Source of the DNA: Paulinella micropora
Lineage: Eukaryota > Cercozoa > Imbricatea > Euglyphida
Reading direction: 5' to 3'
Assembly: GCA_009731375.1 (NCBI GenBank)
Contig: BJOX01000009.1
Span: 1,424,163-1,488,162, forward strand
DNA: 64,000 bases
Position 1 is the first letter of the stretch. Every line of letters begins with the position of its first letter. Under the pieces are notes generated by a model that searched no databases, was not told where the DNA came from, and saw nothing but the letters and a program-made list of their open reading frames with translations. Below are positions 24,187 through 32,783 of the stretch, one piece after another. The translations under genes and the position numbers were made by a program.

Positions 24187-25611
24187 ATGTCGATGTTTTG
24201 TGGTGACGGCAGTCAGAACAAAACATCATTAGAATTTCAAAAATATCATTTCAGCAAGCTTTCCTCGACCGCGGAAGAAAATACCTTCATAGGAGCAGTG
24301 GCTGGGGTCAATAATACATTAGGAAACCGCAATACAGCAATCGGAGCTTACGCATTAAGTAATACTACGACAGGAAGTCATAATGCGGCAATAGGAATGG
24401 ATACTGCATCCAGTTCTAGCGGGACCGCTTCATATTGTGTATATCTTGGCTATAGTGCGGGATTAAATAATACATCAAGTTATCAACTTTTTATTGATAT
24501 TTAGGGAACCAGCACACCTCTCATCGGTGGTGATTTTAACCAGAGATTTGTTAATATTAATGGAGCACTCACTACAACAGGATTACTGACGGCAAATGCG
24601 GGAATATCAACAACAACATTAACAACAAGTGATAAAATAACAACAGCATCGGGCAAGCCAATAATCATAGGCAATACAACAAAAGGCACAGGGGCGACGG
24701 GAGGATTAGAGTTGTATGGAACGTCGAGCAACATTGCGGGGCCACATATACAGGTAGTAATAACAGCAGACATCTATCCAGTTTTTCAACAACTAAACTG
24801 GTCACACGACAACATATCCTTGAACTTTGATTCTTATTGGGATGGCACTAACTGGAAATCAAGTAATGCTGGTTCAAATTTCCAAATATTAAAAGGAAAC
24901 AATAAACTCGCTTTTAGCTACAAATCAGGAATAGCAGCAGGAAGCAATATAGCATGGTCTGAGGCGATGAACATAAGCAATGCTGGGTTATTGACGACAA
25001 AGGCGATAACAGCAAGTGGAGATATTTACAGAACAATCGGCACAAACGGATATGTAAAGATTAGACCAAGACCTACTTATCTTACCGAAACACAAATAGT
25101 TATGAAAGGCGATGGAAGTTCAAATTATGGTCATATTGGTTATAGTGGCTCAGCTTTATATGCTTGGAATTTTACAAATTCTTCCGACCCTCATTCTGGA
25201 TTTGTTGCTGTTTCTTCGGGTAGCAATACTTGGACGAGTTCATCAGACAGGAGATTGAAACTTTAAGCAGATATTAAGACATTAGAATGTGGCGATTGTT
25301 GCGAGAAATTAATGAAATTAAATTGTTGTTCGTATTACTGGAAATCAGACAAGAAGAAAGAAAAAACGAATTGTGGTTTTATAGCGGATGAAGTAAAAAA
25401 GATATTTCCAGAGTTTGTGGAAACAACAGATATGAAAATAGGAGATGATGAAAATTTGGAAGGCATAACATATACAAGTTTTATACCAATATTAATTAGT
25501 CCTTTTCAACACATGGCGGTAAAGGTAGTTAATTTCGAAAAAGAAAATAAAAATCTTATGAATATATTACAAGACCAAGCAAACCAATTAGCAGAAATAC
25601 GAAAATCGTAA
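24187..25611 (+). pseudogene. Fibre protein with S74 intramolecular chaperone domain (two in-frame stops)
   Basis: Trimeric fibre-like virion protein, probably for attachment. Residues about 30-100 are short beta repeats (NTFIGAVAGVN, NRNTAIGAYALSN, GSHNAAIGMDTAS) like those in phage fibres and YadA-type heads. A STPLIGGDF segment and a Gly/Thr/Ser-rich shaft follow. The C-terminal ~120 residues match the Peptidase S74 chaperone: SSDRRLK, GFIADEVKKIFPEFV and a terminal coiled coil (FEKENKNLMNILQDQANQL). In this family the domain self-cleaves after helping trimerise the fibre. One continuous frame of 475 codons is interrupted only by TAG at 24502-24504 and TAA at 25264-25266. The second stop falls just after the SSDRRLK motif. 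Confidence 0.85.
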
Positions 25612-25616
25612 TTACA

Positions 25617-25957
25617 ATGCCCCCTAGATTACACCCACCACCACCTATTATAGAAATTGATGGAGAACTGACACCAGAACTGACAAATCGTGTGCTAGAT
25701 GTTTGAAGAATGAAGAAAAAAAAGTAGAGCACGAATTGGAAGATAACTGGAATTGTTGTTGTATAAAAAACAGACCGACAGACAGCAGACTTATTAAATA
25801 CTTATTTCAAATGGGTATCATTATCGCCATTATAACCCTTTGTATCGTGAAGCTATCTGAAAAGAACTTGCAGTGCGAGGTAGCCAACACTTATGTCGGA
25901 ATTTTAACACTATTGATTGGAATATGCCTTCCATCACCTTTTTCAAGTAAGAAATGA
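25617..25957 (+). pseudogene. Small two-helix membrane protein (frameshifted)
   Basis: Starts with ATG at 25617, six bases after the fibre stop, reading MPPRLHPPPPIIEIDGEL to a stop at 25704-25706. The next frame continues from about 25700 with an acidic linker, a CCC triplet and two hydrophobic segments (YLFQMGIIIAIITLCIVKL and TYVGILTLLIGICLPSPF), ending at 25957. A Pro-rich N-terminus plus two predicted transmembrane helices suggests a virion or host-membrane protein. I read it as one gene with a 1-nt shift near 25700. Function not known. Confidence 0.55.
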
Positions 25958-25980
25958 AACCAGTTTTTGTGTCCTTTTTT

Positions 25981-26196
25981 TCAAAAAGACGAACATTCAT
26001 ACAAATGTATTTTATACCACGAAGCATCATTTGAACATATTAAAGGTATAGCTTCATCAAAACTAATACACCAATCACTGAAAGGTTTATACAGGCATTT
26101 ATACTTTATTTCTATTCCTTTTTGGATACAATAAGCACAACTCTCATTCTTTTTTTTCGCTATACCTTGAGGAAAAGTCGCAGGCAGTCCGACCTA
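25981..26196 (-). pseudogene. Short Cys-rich protein, minus strand
   Basis: A 71-codon frame without an ATG: it opens just after a TAG and ends with TGA at 25981-25983. It contains ESCAYCIQKGIEIKYKCLY, then WCISFDEAIPLICSNDASW and a last Cys near the end. Six Cys in CxxC-like spacing suggest a zinc-binding or disulphide protein. It lies convergent to the membrane-protein gene. An 8-T run (plus strand, about 26150) sits near its 5' part and may hide a frameshift. Family not recognised. Confidence 0.42.
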
Positions 26197-26252
26197 ACAC
26201 AGACCACATACATAATAATATTGATAACATTTTAGATCATACAAAATATAGT

Positions 26253-26612
26253 ATGACTGATTTCAAATACCAAAAGATTATTTTTCTGAGTAATGATTTT
26301 GTGGGAAGCAAAACATTTAATAAAAATATTCAGATGTCATTCACGCCAACCAAAATGAATGTTAAGTTTATTCATTATACGAACGACCAGACGGAAACCA
26401 AAACCAGAATTCTTTATATGGACAGAATTGGAATTATTGGCACATTTGCAAATAGTAATATAGCAAACATTTCAAACCTCAGTTATAATTTGGGTGTAGT
26501 GGGGTGGTCAGACGGACAATATACATTTAAATTCCTTGAAACTGATAGCGGAAATATTGATACAGGAAATTTAGCGGGAAGAATTGTTGTGTGTTTGGAA
26601 TTTCTCGCTTAG
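26253..26612 (+). CDS. Unknown viral protein, beta-rich
   Basis: 119 residues, intact, starting MTDFKYQKIIFLSNDFVGSK and ending in LAGRIVVCLEFLA. Alternating hydrophobic residues suggest a beta-sandwich, perhaps a small virion protein. It ends nine bases before the ATPase start, so they may be co-transcribed. The ATG has AAAATATAGT just upstream. I recognise no family. Confidence 0.65.
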   Translation: MTDFKYQKIIFLSNDFVGSKTFNKNIQMSFTPTKMNVKFIHYTNDQTETKTRILYMDRIGIIGTFANSNIANISNLSYNLGVVGWSDGQYTFKFLETDSGNIDTGNLAGRIVVCLEFLA

Positions 26613-26620
26613 AATATAGG

Positions 26621-27409
26621 ATGGAGAAGTTGAATAATGTGAACGTGAAACCTGTAAAACAAGAGGGTGATGAAAACAAAAAAGCAAAGGGTTGTAAATT
26701 ATTCAATGAGCCGTATGCAAATATATTTCTGCTTGCCAGAAAAAAGAGCGGGAAAACAACAGCACTCTTTGAAATACTGAAGCGGACAACAGACAGAAAA
26801 ACCCGTATTGTCATTACTGCTTCAACAATACACAAGGACTACATTTATAAAGCAATAGTAAAGCACTTTAAGAACAGGGGAAAACCAATGGCAATATATA
26901 CCTTTCTTAAATCAGATGGTGTAAATGTCATGGATTACGGGTTAGACAAATTAAACAGACAGGACGAGCAACACGAAGGAGAAGTAAAACAGGACGAAAA
27001 AGAAACGATGGAGAAGCCACAATTTCTTTATTTCGGAAAAGAAGAAAAAAAGAAAACTACCGAACCAAAAGAGCGACAGAGTAAGTATATTTCACCAGAG
27101 GTTGTTTTTGTTTTGGACGATTTAGGGAGTGGATTAAGAGATAAGTCCGTAAGCAATTTGTTAAAAAAGAACAGACACTATAAATCAAAGGTGATTATGT
27201 CAAGCCAGTATTTGAACGACCTACGGCCAGAAGCCATTAAACAGTTAGATTATTTACTAATCTTTCCGGCCCAGTCTCAGGACAAAATGGAACTCGTGTA
27301 TAAACATTTAGACTTATCTTTTGATTTTGATTATTTTCTTCAAAAGTATCACGAAGCAACAAAGGAGAGATTTAATTTTCTGTATGTCTCAAGTGTTGAT
27401 GATGAATAA
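26621..27409 (+). CDS. Genome-packaging ATPase (A32/FtsK-HerA type)
   Basis: Motor ATPase that pumps genome DNA into the capsid in Polintons, virophages and large DNA viruses. 262 residues from ATG 26621; the frame is open further upstream, but this ATG follows the preceding stop closely and has a normal family N-terminus. Walker A ARKKSGKT at 39-46 (Ala in place of the usual first Gly), Walker B VVFVLDD at 161-167, then a conserved SSQYLNDLRP segment with the Ser/Gln sensor. A Lys/Glu-rich insertion (about 112-152) lies between the motifs. Fully open, unlike the polymerase and capsid genes. Confidence 0.88.
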   Translation: MEKLNNVNVKPVKQEGDENKKAKGCKLFNEPYANIFLLARKKSGKTTALFEILKRTTDRKTRIVITASTIHKDYIYKAIVKHFKNRGKPMAIYTFLKSDGVNVMDYGLDKLNRQDEQHEGEVKQDEKETMEKPQFLYFGKEEKKKTTEPKERQSKYISPEVVFVLDDLGSGLRDKSVSNLLKKNRHYKSKVIMSSQYLNDLRPEAIKQLDYLLIFPAQSQDKMELVYKHLDLSFDFDYFLQKYHEATKERFNFLYVSSVDDE

Positions 27410-27493
27410 CGGAAGAATTTTAATTTTCGTCTTAAGTAAAATAAAAATTTAAATTAATTATTTTTTTCTGAATTATATATTTCGCTATCATTT

Positions 27494-27825
27494 ATGGTAG
27501 TAACAACAACTCGTGTTGAAGTCATTCCAACAATCGGTAAACGAACAATTGACTCAAGCACCAATATGGCAGGAGGTAAAAAGAAAACTGGACGGAAGAA
27601 GGGCAAAGGACAGGCTGGCGGTAAATTAACTGGCGAAAAGTGGGGAAAACCGCGATGGCTATTAACAAGTTTCTGAGGGATGACAAGGTAATCTCAAAGA
27701 CCGCTAATGCCCTTGGCGATGTCGGGGTTCCATATGCGTCTCGTATCGGGTCTACTGCTGCAAAACTTGGTTATGGTAAGCAGAGCGGGTGTGGGGCACT
27801 CAAATTCCAAATGATATTTGTTTGA
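27494..27825 (+). pseudogene. Small Gly/Lys-rich basic virion-like protein (frameshifted)
   Basis: First frame from ATG 27494 (or 27565, MAGGKKKTGRKKGKGQAGG) runs to 27676. The second frame continues with KFLRDDKVISKTANALGD and GSTAAKLGYGKQSGCG to 27825. A 1-nt shift near 27632-27644 joins them. Basic Gly-rich proteins with a small helical segment and a Gly-rich end are common in Polintons and large DNA viruses and resemble adenovirus core peptides in composition. The role is inferred, probably DNA condensation or membrane interaction. Confidence 0.55.
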
Positions 27826-27859
27826 AATTATGAGGAAATATTTTTTTTGTTAATATAAA

Positions 27860-27982
27860 ATGGTAGTCAAGAAAGCGAAGAAACAGAAATTAAGACCCCC
27901 GCGGGTTTATAGAAATAAAAGCGGGAAGCCATATATATCCAGAAGGGTAAAAAATATTGTCTTAATTTCGGTAAAAAGATAA
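27860..27982 (+). CDS. 40-residue basic peptide
   Basis: Short ORF starting MVVKKAKKQKLRPPRVYRNK, very rich in Lys/Arg, with TAATATAAA directly before the ATG and its stop five bases before the next gene. Placed among structural genes it could be a core-like DNA-binding peptide. Too short for certainty. Confidence 0.4.
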   Translation: MVVKKAKKQKLRPPRVYRNKSGKPYISRRVKNIVLISVKR

Positions 27983-27987
27983 ATGAT

Positions 27988-28812
27988 ATGAGCACATTAC
28001 AAATTGTTAAACTTTTTATGAAATACTTAAGCAGACCAAAAGCAAAGAAAAAAGCAAAGAAGGAGGACTTAAGAAAAGTCCAGAGCCTGTCTGAGATTGA
28101 GCAGAATAGAACAGCAATTCAAGACCACTTAGACAAACTCAGAAAGGAAAAGTATGAGGGCATTGAAGCAATAGAGAAAAAAGATAAGATAGCAAGGGAG
28201 GAATCAGAAGAGGAGAAAAAAAGGCTAGAAAGAAAAATCCAAGCATATACTAAGGAACTAAAAGAAATAATGGATATGGAACATAAAAAACAACTGGCAG
28301 AGATTAAGGGAAGACAGGAAGAAAAGGACAGGGAACAGAAGAAGGAACAGCGACTTATTCAGAAACTAAATGCTGAACGACTACATAGACAGGGGTTATT
28401 GACGGCACAAGTGGCACCGCCGATTATAGCGAAACCAAATCCCCCTTCAACGATAAATAAAACTAAGAAAACCACAACAGCATCTTCCCCTAAAATATCT
28501 GATATAACTGACAAAGTAAATAAGCAAGCAAAAGATTTGGAAGAAGAAAAGAGACAAATAATTATTGATGAAATGTTCTCTGAGAAAATTAGATTAAATC
28601 GGCGTGATACTAAAAAAATGAAAAATCATATAATAATAGATCACCTTCAAAAAGCAGGCATTAATATTCCGATCATAAAAAATAAAGGATCAAAAGACTA
28701 CGCCACTAGTTTAAAGAGATGGTTATACACACAAAAAATCACTGAAAACATATCATCGGCAAAAGATGGATGGGATAAACTAGATCGATTTACAACAAAA
28801 AATGATTACTAA
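27988..28812 (+). CDS. Coiled-coil protein, unknown function
   Basis: 274 residues, intact. Residues about 15-135 are Lys/Glu-rich and form a long predicted coiled coil (IEQNRTAIQDHLDKLRKEK onward). Next a Pro/Thr/Ser linker (APPIIAKPNPPSTINKTKK), then a C-terminal helical domain ending WDKLDRFTTKNDY. The last 11 bases overlap the protease start (28802-28812), suggesting coupled expression. Possibly a scaffold or virion internal protein; not identified. Confidence 0.7.
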   Translation: MSTLQIVKLFMKYLSRPKAKKKAKKEDLRKVQSLSEIEQNRTAIQDHLDKLRKEKYEGIEAIEKKDKIAREESEEEKKRLERKIQAYTKELKEIMDMEHKKQLAEIKGRQEEKDREQKKEQRLIQKLNAERLHRQGLLTAQVAPPIIAKPNPPSTINKTKKTTTASSPKISDITDKVNKQAKDLEEEKRQIIIDEMFSEKIRLNRRDTKKMKNHIIIDHLQKAGINIPIIKNKGSKDYATSLKRWLYTQKITENISSAKDGWDKLDRFTTKNDY

Positions 28813-29563
28813 AAATAAAAGCAAAAAGAATGAAGAAAAAAAAACTCCTGTAAATAGCACTCTATCACCAATAGACCAACCACGTTTTGAAACTTCAACA
28901 GATGCTAAACAAATTATATATGAAATGACAAATCCACAACCAGCGGAGACACAACCAACAGATGTAGCACCACCCCCGAGCACAAGTTCTGCGGAGCCAC
29001 AGCAAGAGGTGCCACAGCCAGAGCAACCACAGACAGACGAGCAACAGCCAGAGGAGCAACAGCAGGGCGAGGGTCGTGGACTAATGACTAATGAAACAGA
29101 TGAAATAATGAAAAAATATGGATGGTATCTCGGAGCGATAGCCAGTGATGAAATTTATAAGTTAAAGCCCGGAAGCAGAAAGCGATACGGATTTATTATG
29201 AATTTGGACAATCATAATCAAAAGGGTCTCATTGGATCGCCGTATGGATAAGTCTAGACAAAGACAGGTCAGTGGAAGTGTATGACCCATTAGCACATTA
29301 CGAACCAACGGAAGACTTTCAACAACAAATGAAACAACTAATTGAACGAAGTAATCCAGATAGTTATTTATTAATGAAAGTTAATCAAGTAAAAGAGTAG
29401 AGTGATACGAGTGATACCTGTGGATGGTTTGCTATGCGTTTTTTTGATGGAGCAGGCGAAAGGAGTGCGAATTAAATTCGCCAGTGGTTATACAGACTTA
29501 AAAGAAGAAGAAGCGGAAAAATTAAAAGTACAGAATGGGTATGGTTTTGACACATTCATTTAA
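28802..29563 (+). pseudogene. Adenain-like cysteine protease (broken)
   Basis: Maturation protease of the adenovirus/Ulp1 fold that processes virion proteins. The N-terminal ~85 residues are a Pro/Gln/Glu-rich linker. The protease domain starts at GRGLMTNETDEIM. The catalytic His is in HWIAVW (codon 29230-29232), the acidic residue in YDP (about 29284), and the Cys in DTCGWF (codon 29419-29421). Breaks: a 1-nt indel in GGG at 29224-29226, TAG at 29398-29400, and an indel in the 7-T run 29439-29445, after which the C-terminus (KFASGYTDLKEEEAEKL) reads to TAA at 29561-29563. All three catalytic residues survive, but not in one frame. Confidence 0.85.
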
Positions 29564-29587
29564 AAAATATTATCCGCATAATATACA

Positions 29588-30412
29588 ATGGACTATAAGG
29601 GAAGAAGAAGTTCTGTCATCTATTACATAAATAGCAAAAATAGGATAACTGGCACAGACAGCGACTTTACACACAAAGTCAATATGAAGGGACTAGACAA
29701 TCCCACACATTGTAAAATTCTTTATATTTATGTACCTAAGTCGTATTACTCCGTCGCCAGTCCTTACAATACTTTTACATTATCCGAAGACGGGTATGAG
29801 GCTTTAATTACGATACCTGAGGGAAACTACACAATCAACAATCTAAAAAATAAGTTGTCTGAGATACTAACAGCAGACAGCCCAAATAATTATACTTATG
29901 TGGTATCCAGTAATAATACCAACATAGACCCAGAAGATGGAAAATTAACATTCAGTGTGTCAGGGCATAAAGGAATTCAACCGCGGTTTATATTTGATGG
30001 TGATAGCCGTATTCACGAGGTTATGGGGTTTGATAGAAACTCAACATATTTCTTCGCTAATGATTTTTTTTTTTTTTTTATTAAATCGTCAAATGTGATT
30101 ATTTTAACTGGCGAAAAAACTTTGTATCTTCAATCTGATTTGGTGAATGAAGGAGATAATCACGTGCTACAAGAAATATATACGGCTAACGAAATTCCTG
30201 TTGGGTCTGTTATCTATGACGGCTCAGGTAGTGAATACGGAAAAACATTATCAGCAAGTTCAAATAATGTATTCAGGTTTTACTTGACGGACGAAAACGA
30301 CCAAGCAATTAATCTTAATGGTTTGGGAATAGTTATGACATTACTGGTTTATCGTGAAACTAATTATTTTAGTTTATTTAATTCTTTCTTCAATTTGTTA
30401 AAGGCTAGATAG
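29588..30412 (+). CDS. Penton / minor capsid protein
   Basis: Single-jelly-roll protein that occupies capsid vertices. 274 residues, open throughout. The N-terminus (YYINSKNRITGTDSDFTHKV) and the VPKSYYSVASPYNTFTLSE segment are typical of Polinton/PLV minor capsid proteins. The middle has SGHKGIQPRFIFDGDSRIHEVMGF-like content and the end a hydrophobic beta segment. A run of about 17 T at 30062-30078 encodes a Phe string in a loop and could hide an indel. Located directly before the major capsid gene, the usual order. ATAATATACA precedes the ATG. Confidence 0.82.
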   Translation: MDYKGRRSSVIYYINSKNRITGTDSDFTHKVNMKGLDNPTHCKILYIYVPKSYYSVASPYNTFTLSEDGYEALITIPEGNYTINNLKNKLSEILTADSPNNYTYVVSSNNTNIDPEDGKLTFSVSGHKGIQPRFIFDGDSRIHEVMGFDRNSTYFFANDFFFFFIKSSNVIILTGEKTLYLQSDLVNEGDNHVLQEIYTANEIPVGSVIYDGSGSEYGKTLSASSNNVFRFYLTDENDQAINLNGLGIVMTLLVYRETNYFSLFNSFFNLLKAR

Positions 30413-30486
30413 TTATTTTGAATTTTTTCTATAAATATATTTGCTGTGTATTAATCAACTTACACCACTTCAAAAACAAAACAAAA

Positions 30487-31980
30487 ATGCCTGTCTAATA
30501 CGGAGGAGAACTTACTCATAGCCAAAGCGAACTCATTCGCGGAAAGTATTCACTTAACAAACTTACTGCCCGCGAAAGTCTTGCGACTGTGCCAATTAGC
30601 AGTGTTGGAGGAATTGAATCAACTTTTGAAATTCCTACTCGTCCTTTGAATCTCGCAAGGTCTGTGTTGCGATTTACCTACACACCGACGACTGGAGGAA
30701 TCGGTCATTATAACAGAATTGCTATGGACTGCCTGTCAATAATTAAGACAATTGAACTGCGAAGCCGAAGTGGTCAGTATCTGTGTAATCTTCAACACGT
30801 GGGAAATTACACTAAGATGATTTGGAAGCCTGAGATTTCTTATGATAGATTTATGGCTTTAGATAACCACGGGGATAATTCTGGTTATGGGTCTATGCTC
30901 CAAAAGTAATGCTGGAAAGATTGATGTAGGAACTGTGGAAGAAAGAAAAGACATTACCGATGCAGTAAATATAGGTGAACTTAAGGGTGCTGTTCAAACA
31001 TACTACAAAGTACCGCTCGTCGCTGCTCGTCGTCATAATGATACCGCTCTCGCTGATAGCACTGCTGGAGACTATAATCTTGTTAATGTTGAGTATGAGG
31101 AGGCAAAGTATTTCGAGGGTGGAAGTATTGGTGAAGACCCCGCAGCAGTAATTGCCCCAGCAGTCAATACTGGAAATTCACCAGTAATCAATGTGTCTTT
31201 ACCTCTTCGTATGCTTTTTGGAACTATTTTTGAAATTGATAAGACTATCGGTTTTAATGAAATTCTTGATTTGCAAATTGTGTGGGAGGGCACAGACAAA
31301 ACAGTGTTTTATGGAACTGATGCTAAAAGTGTTGCAGCAGGAGCGGCAGCCACAGCACAGCCAGCAGCGATTACTAATCTTGACCTCTTTCTTGCTGTTG
31401 AAACCGATCCAAATGTTATTTTGGGAGTTCAACAAAAGATTGCTGGTGAAGGCTTTTCGTTTAAGACTGAATACCCTATCGCTTGGAAAACTAATCTCGC
31501 AGCAGGCACTCAGTCATTTGTTTTGAAGATTAACCGCTCTCAAGGTGAGAGAATTCGCCGAATTTACACTAGCGGATTTAATAATACCGAAAGTTCGAAT
31601 ACCGCATTTGATTGCGATAACCGAGCTCAAGCTAAGATTACTTCTTATTATACTACTTTGGATAGTAATAGAATTCAGCAGTTTGATATCACTTGCTCTC
31701 GCGATGAAGACTATATGCTTTTGAAGGAAAAAATTAAGGGCTCTGCCGTTTTGAACTCTAATGTGTATAAATATAACTGGTTCCACGTTGATTTCTGGAC
31801 CACAACCGCCCACTTTATGACAAGAGAAAAGAAGAGGGATATGAAGTGTCGGGTCTGTCTTTGGACACTGAAAGGCTGTATGAATGGAGTGCGACTGGGG
31901 CAGTACAATTGAATTATTATACTTATGCAATTCTCCAGAGGACTATTGTTGTCAAGGGAATTGAAATTTTGATGAGCTAG
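30487..31980 (+). pseudogene. Major capsid protein, double jelly roll (broken)
   Basis: Main shell protein of the virion. The ATG at 30487 is followed by a TAA as codon 4 (30496-30498); the rest of the first segment (ESTFEIPTRPLNLARSVLRF and beyond) is open to a frame change at the 4-A run 30902-30905. The second segment (about 30906-31845) carries most of both jelly rolls. Another shift near 31846 moves the C-terminus (beginning SGLSLDTERLYEW) to the frame ending TAG at 31978-31980. Total about 497 codons, a usual size for Polinton capsid proteins. A strong hairpin starts four bases after the stop. Identification rests on gene order, length and sequence character. Confidence 0.8.
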
Positions 31981-31983
31981 ATA

Positions 31984-32028
31984 TTTTAGAATTGCGCTTC
32001 ATGCTTTGCATTCTCGCTTATTCTAAAA
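31984..32028. promoter_or_regulatory. 45-nt hairpin, copy 2, after the capsid gene
   Basis: Same 9+3+4-bp hairpin as 24075-24119, here with inner stem ATGC-TTT-GCAT. It begins four bases after the major capsid stop. In Mimivirus and its virophage, transcript ends are set by such hairpins, so a 3'-end signal is the likely role here; inference. Confidence 0.75.
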
Positions 32029-32156
32029 CTTGAATAGATGTTAGAAAAAAGAATAATAAAATAAAAAAGAAATTATTTTTTTTTGTTTATATAAACAAAT
32101 TGAAAATTTGTGTTATATAGCAAAATCGCGAGCGATTTTTTATATATAAACAAGCA
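32029..32156 (+). promoter_or_regulatory. Intergenic region with a perfect inverted repeat and TATA-like element
   Basis: AAAATCGC-GA-GCGATTTT at 32122-32139 is a perfect 8-bp hairpin followed by a T-run. TATATATAAA at 32141-32150 lies six bases before the ATG of the next gene. The pair looks like a 3'-end signal followed by a short promoter. Confidence 0.5.
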
Positions 32157-32783
32157 ATGAAAACTCACCAGAGAAACTTAATCGCAGAAAATCCGGACGG
32201 AGAATTTATAAATGTCAAAGTTGGATATGATGGCGATATTGAAACAAATAATTCAAAAACCGCTTTTGGCGCAGCAACGACTGCTCAATTAACACCAGTT
32301 TTACAGGAAATCTTTCCATATACCATTAATACAAGGGTATGGACAAAAACAGAAACAAAATCATATGTGTCATTTTTGAATAATATGGCTGAATTAACAA
32401 CTCAAGCGGATGCCATGGCGGATGCTAGATTGGTAAGTAAAAGGAGAATAAAATATAGAACTGGAACAGGTGTCCTCGCCCGCTTTACTGCTCTATGGAC
32501 AACGGATGATACGAAAGATTACTATTCATTTATTGGAATAGGAAACGGGCTTGTTGATGGATTTTATTTTTACAAAGAAAGAGCAGGAATGAATATTGCA
32601 CATTGTAAAGGAGGTGCCGTAGATTTTGTTGAACAAGAAGACTGGGACGACCCATGCGATGGAACTTCGGCTATGCCCGAGGTAGTTTGGAGCACAGGAA
32701 ATGTATTTCAAATTCAATTTCAGAATCTTGGGTTTGGTGCTATTAGGTTTTATATTGAAAATCCCATAACAGGATTATTTTAA
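32157..32783 (+). CDS. Probable virion fibre/decoration protein, C-terminus cut by LINE-A
   Basis: 208 residues from ATG 32157, starting MKTHQRNLIAENPDGEFINV. The first third (GDIETNNSKTAFGAA) and the middle (KYRTGTGVLARFTALWTT, IGIGNGLVDGFYFYKE) resemble the N-terminal part of long fibre-like proteins I associate with large viruses and phages; this is recalled similarity, not a search. It ends at a TAA only nine bases before LINE-A coding begins, so the natural protein was probably longer and has lost its distal part. No internal stops. Confidence 0.55.
   Translation: MKTHQRNLIAENPDGEFINVKVGYDGDIETNNSKTAFGAATTAQLTPVLQEIFPYTINTRVWTKTETKSYVSFLNNMAELTTQADAMADARLVSKRRIKYRTGTGVLARFTALWTTDDTKDYYSFIGIGNGLVDGFYFYKERAGMNIAHCKGGAVDFVEQEDWDDPCDGTSAMPEVVWSTGNVFQIQFQNLGFGAIRFYIENPITGLF

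Larger units (their letters stand above)
17010..32783. mobile_element. Polinton/Maverick-class (Polinton-like virus) integrated element, decaying
   Basis: About 15.8 kb of AT-rich DNA carries the hallmark set of this class: protein-primed DNA polymerase B, retrovirus-type integrase, FtsK/HerA-type packaging ATPase, adenain-like cysteine protease, single-jelly-roll penton and double-jelly-roll major capsid protein, plus fibre and small proteins. Gene content and length are usual for Polintons. Integrase is on the minus strand; nearly all other genes are on the plus strand. I found no terminal inverted repeats: the left edge merges into a (TAG)n/(GA)n microsatellite and the right edge is cut by LINE-A. 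Several genes are interrupted, so this copy as read cannot encode the full set. Host range is unknown. Confidence 0.92.

Noticed and set aside
22278-30498. Alternative genetic code (UAA/UAG as Gln) for the viral element
   Set aside because: Several in-frame stops lie where Gln would be plausible, but intact viral genes end at TAA and TAG (integrase, ATPase, penton, 26612), and TGA also interrupts frames. Ordinary decay explains them.
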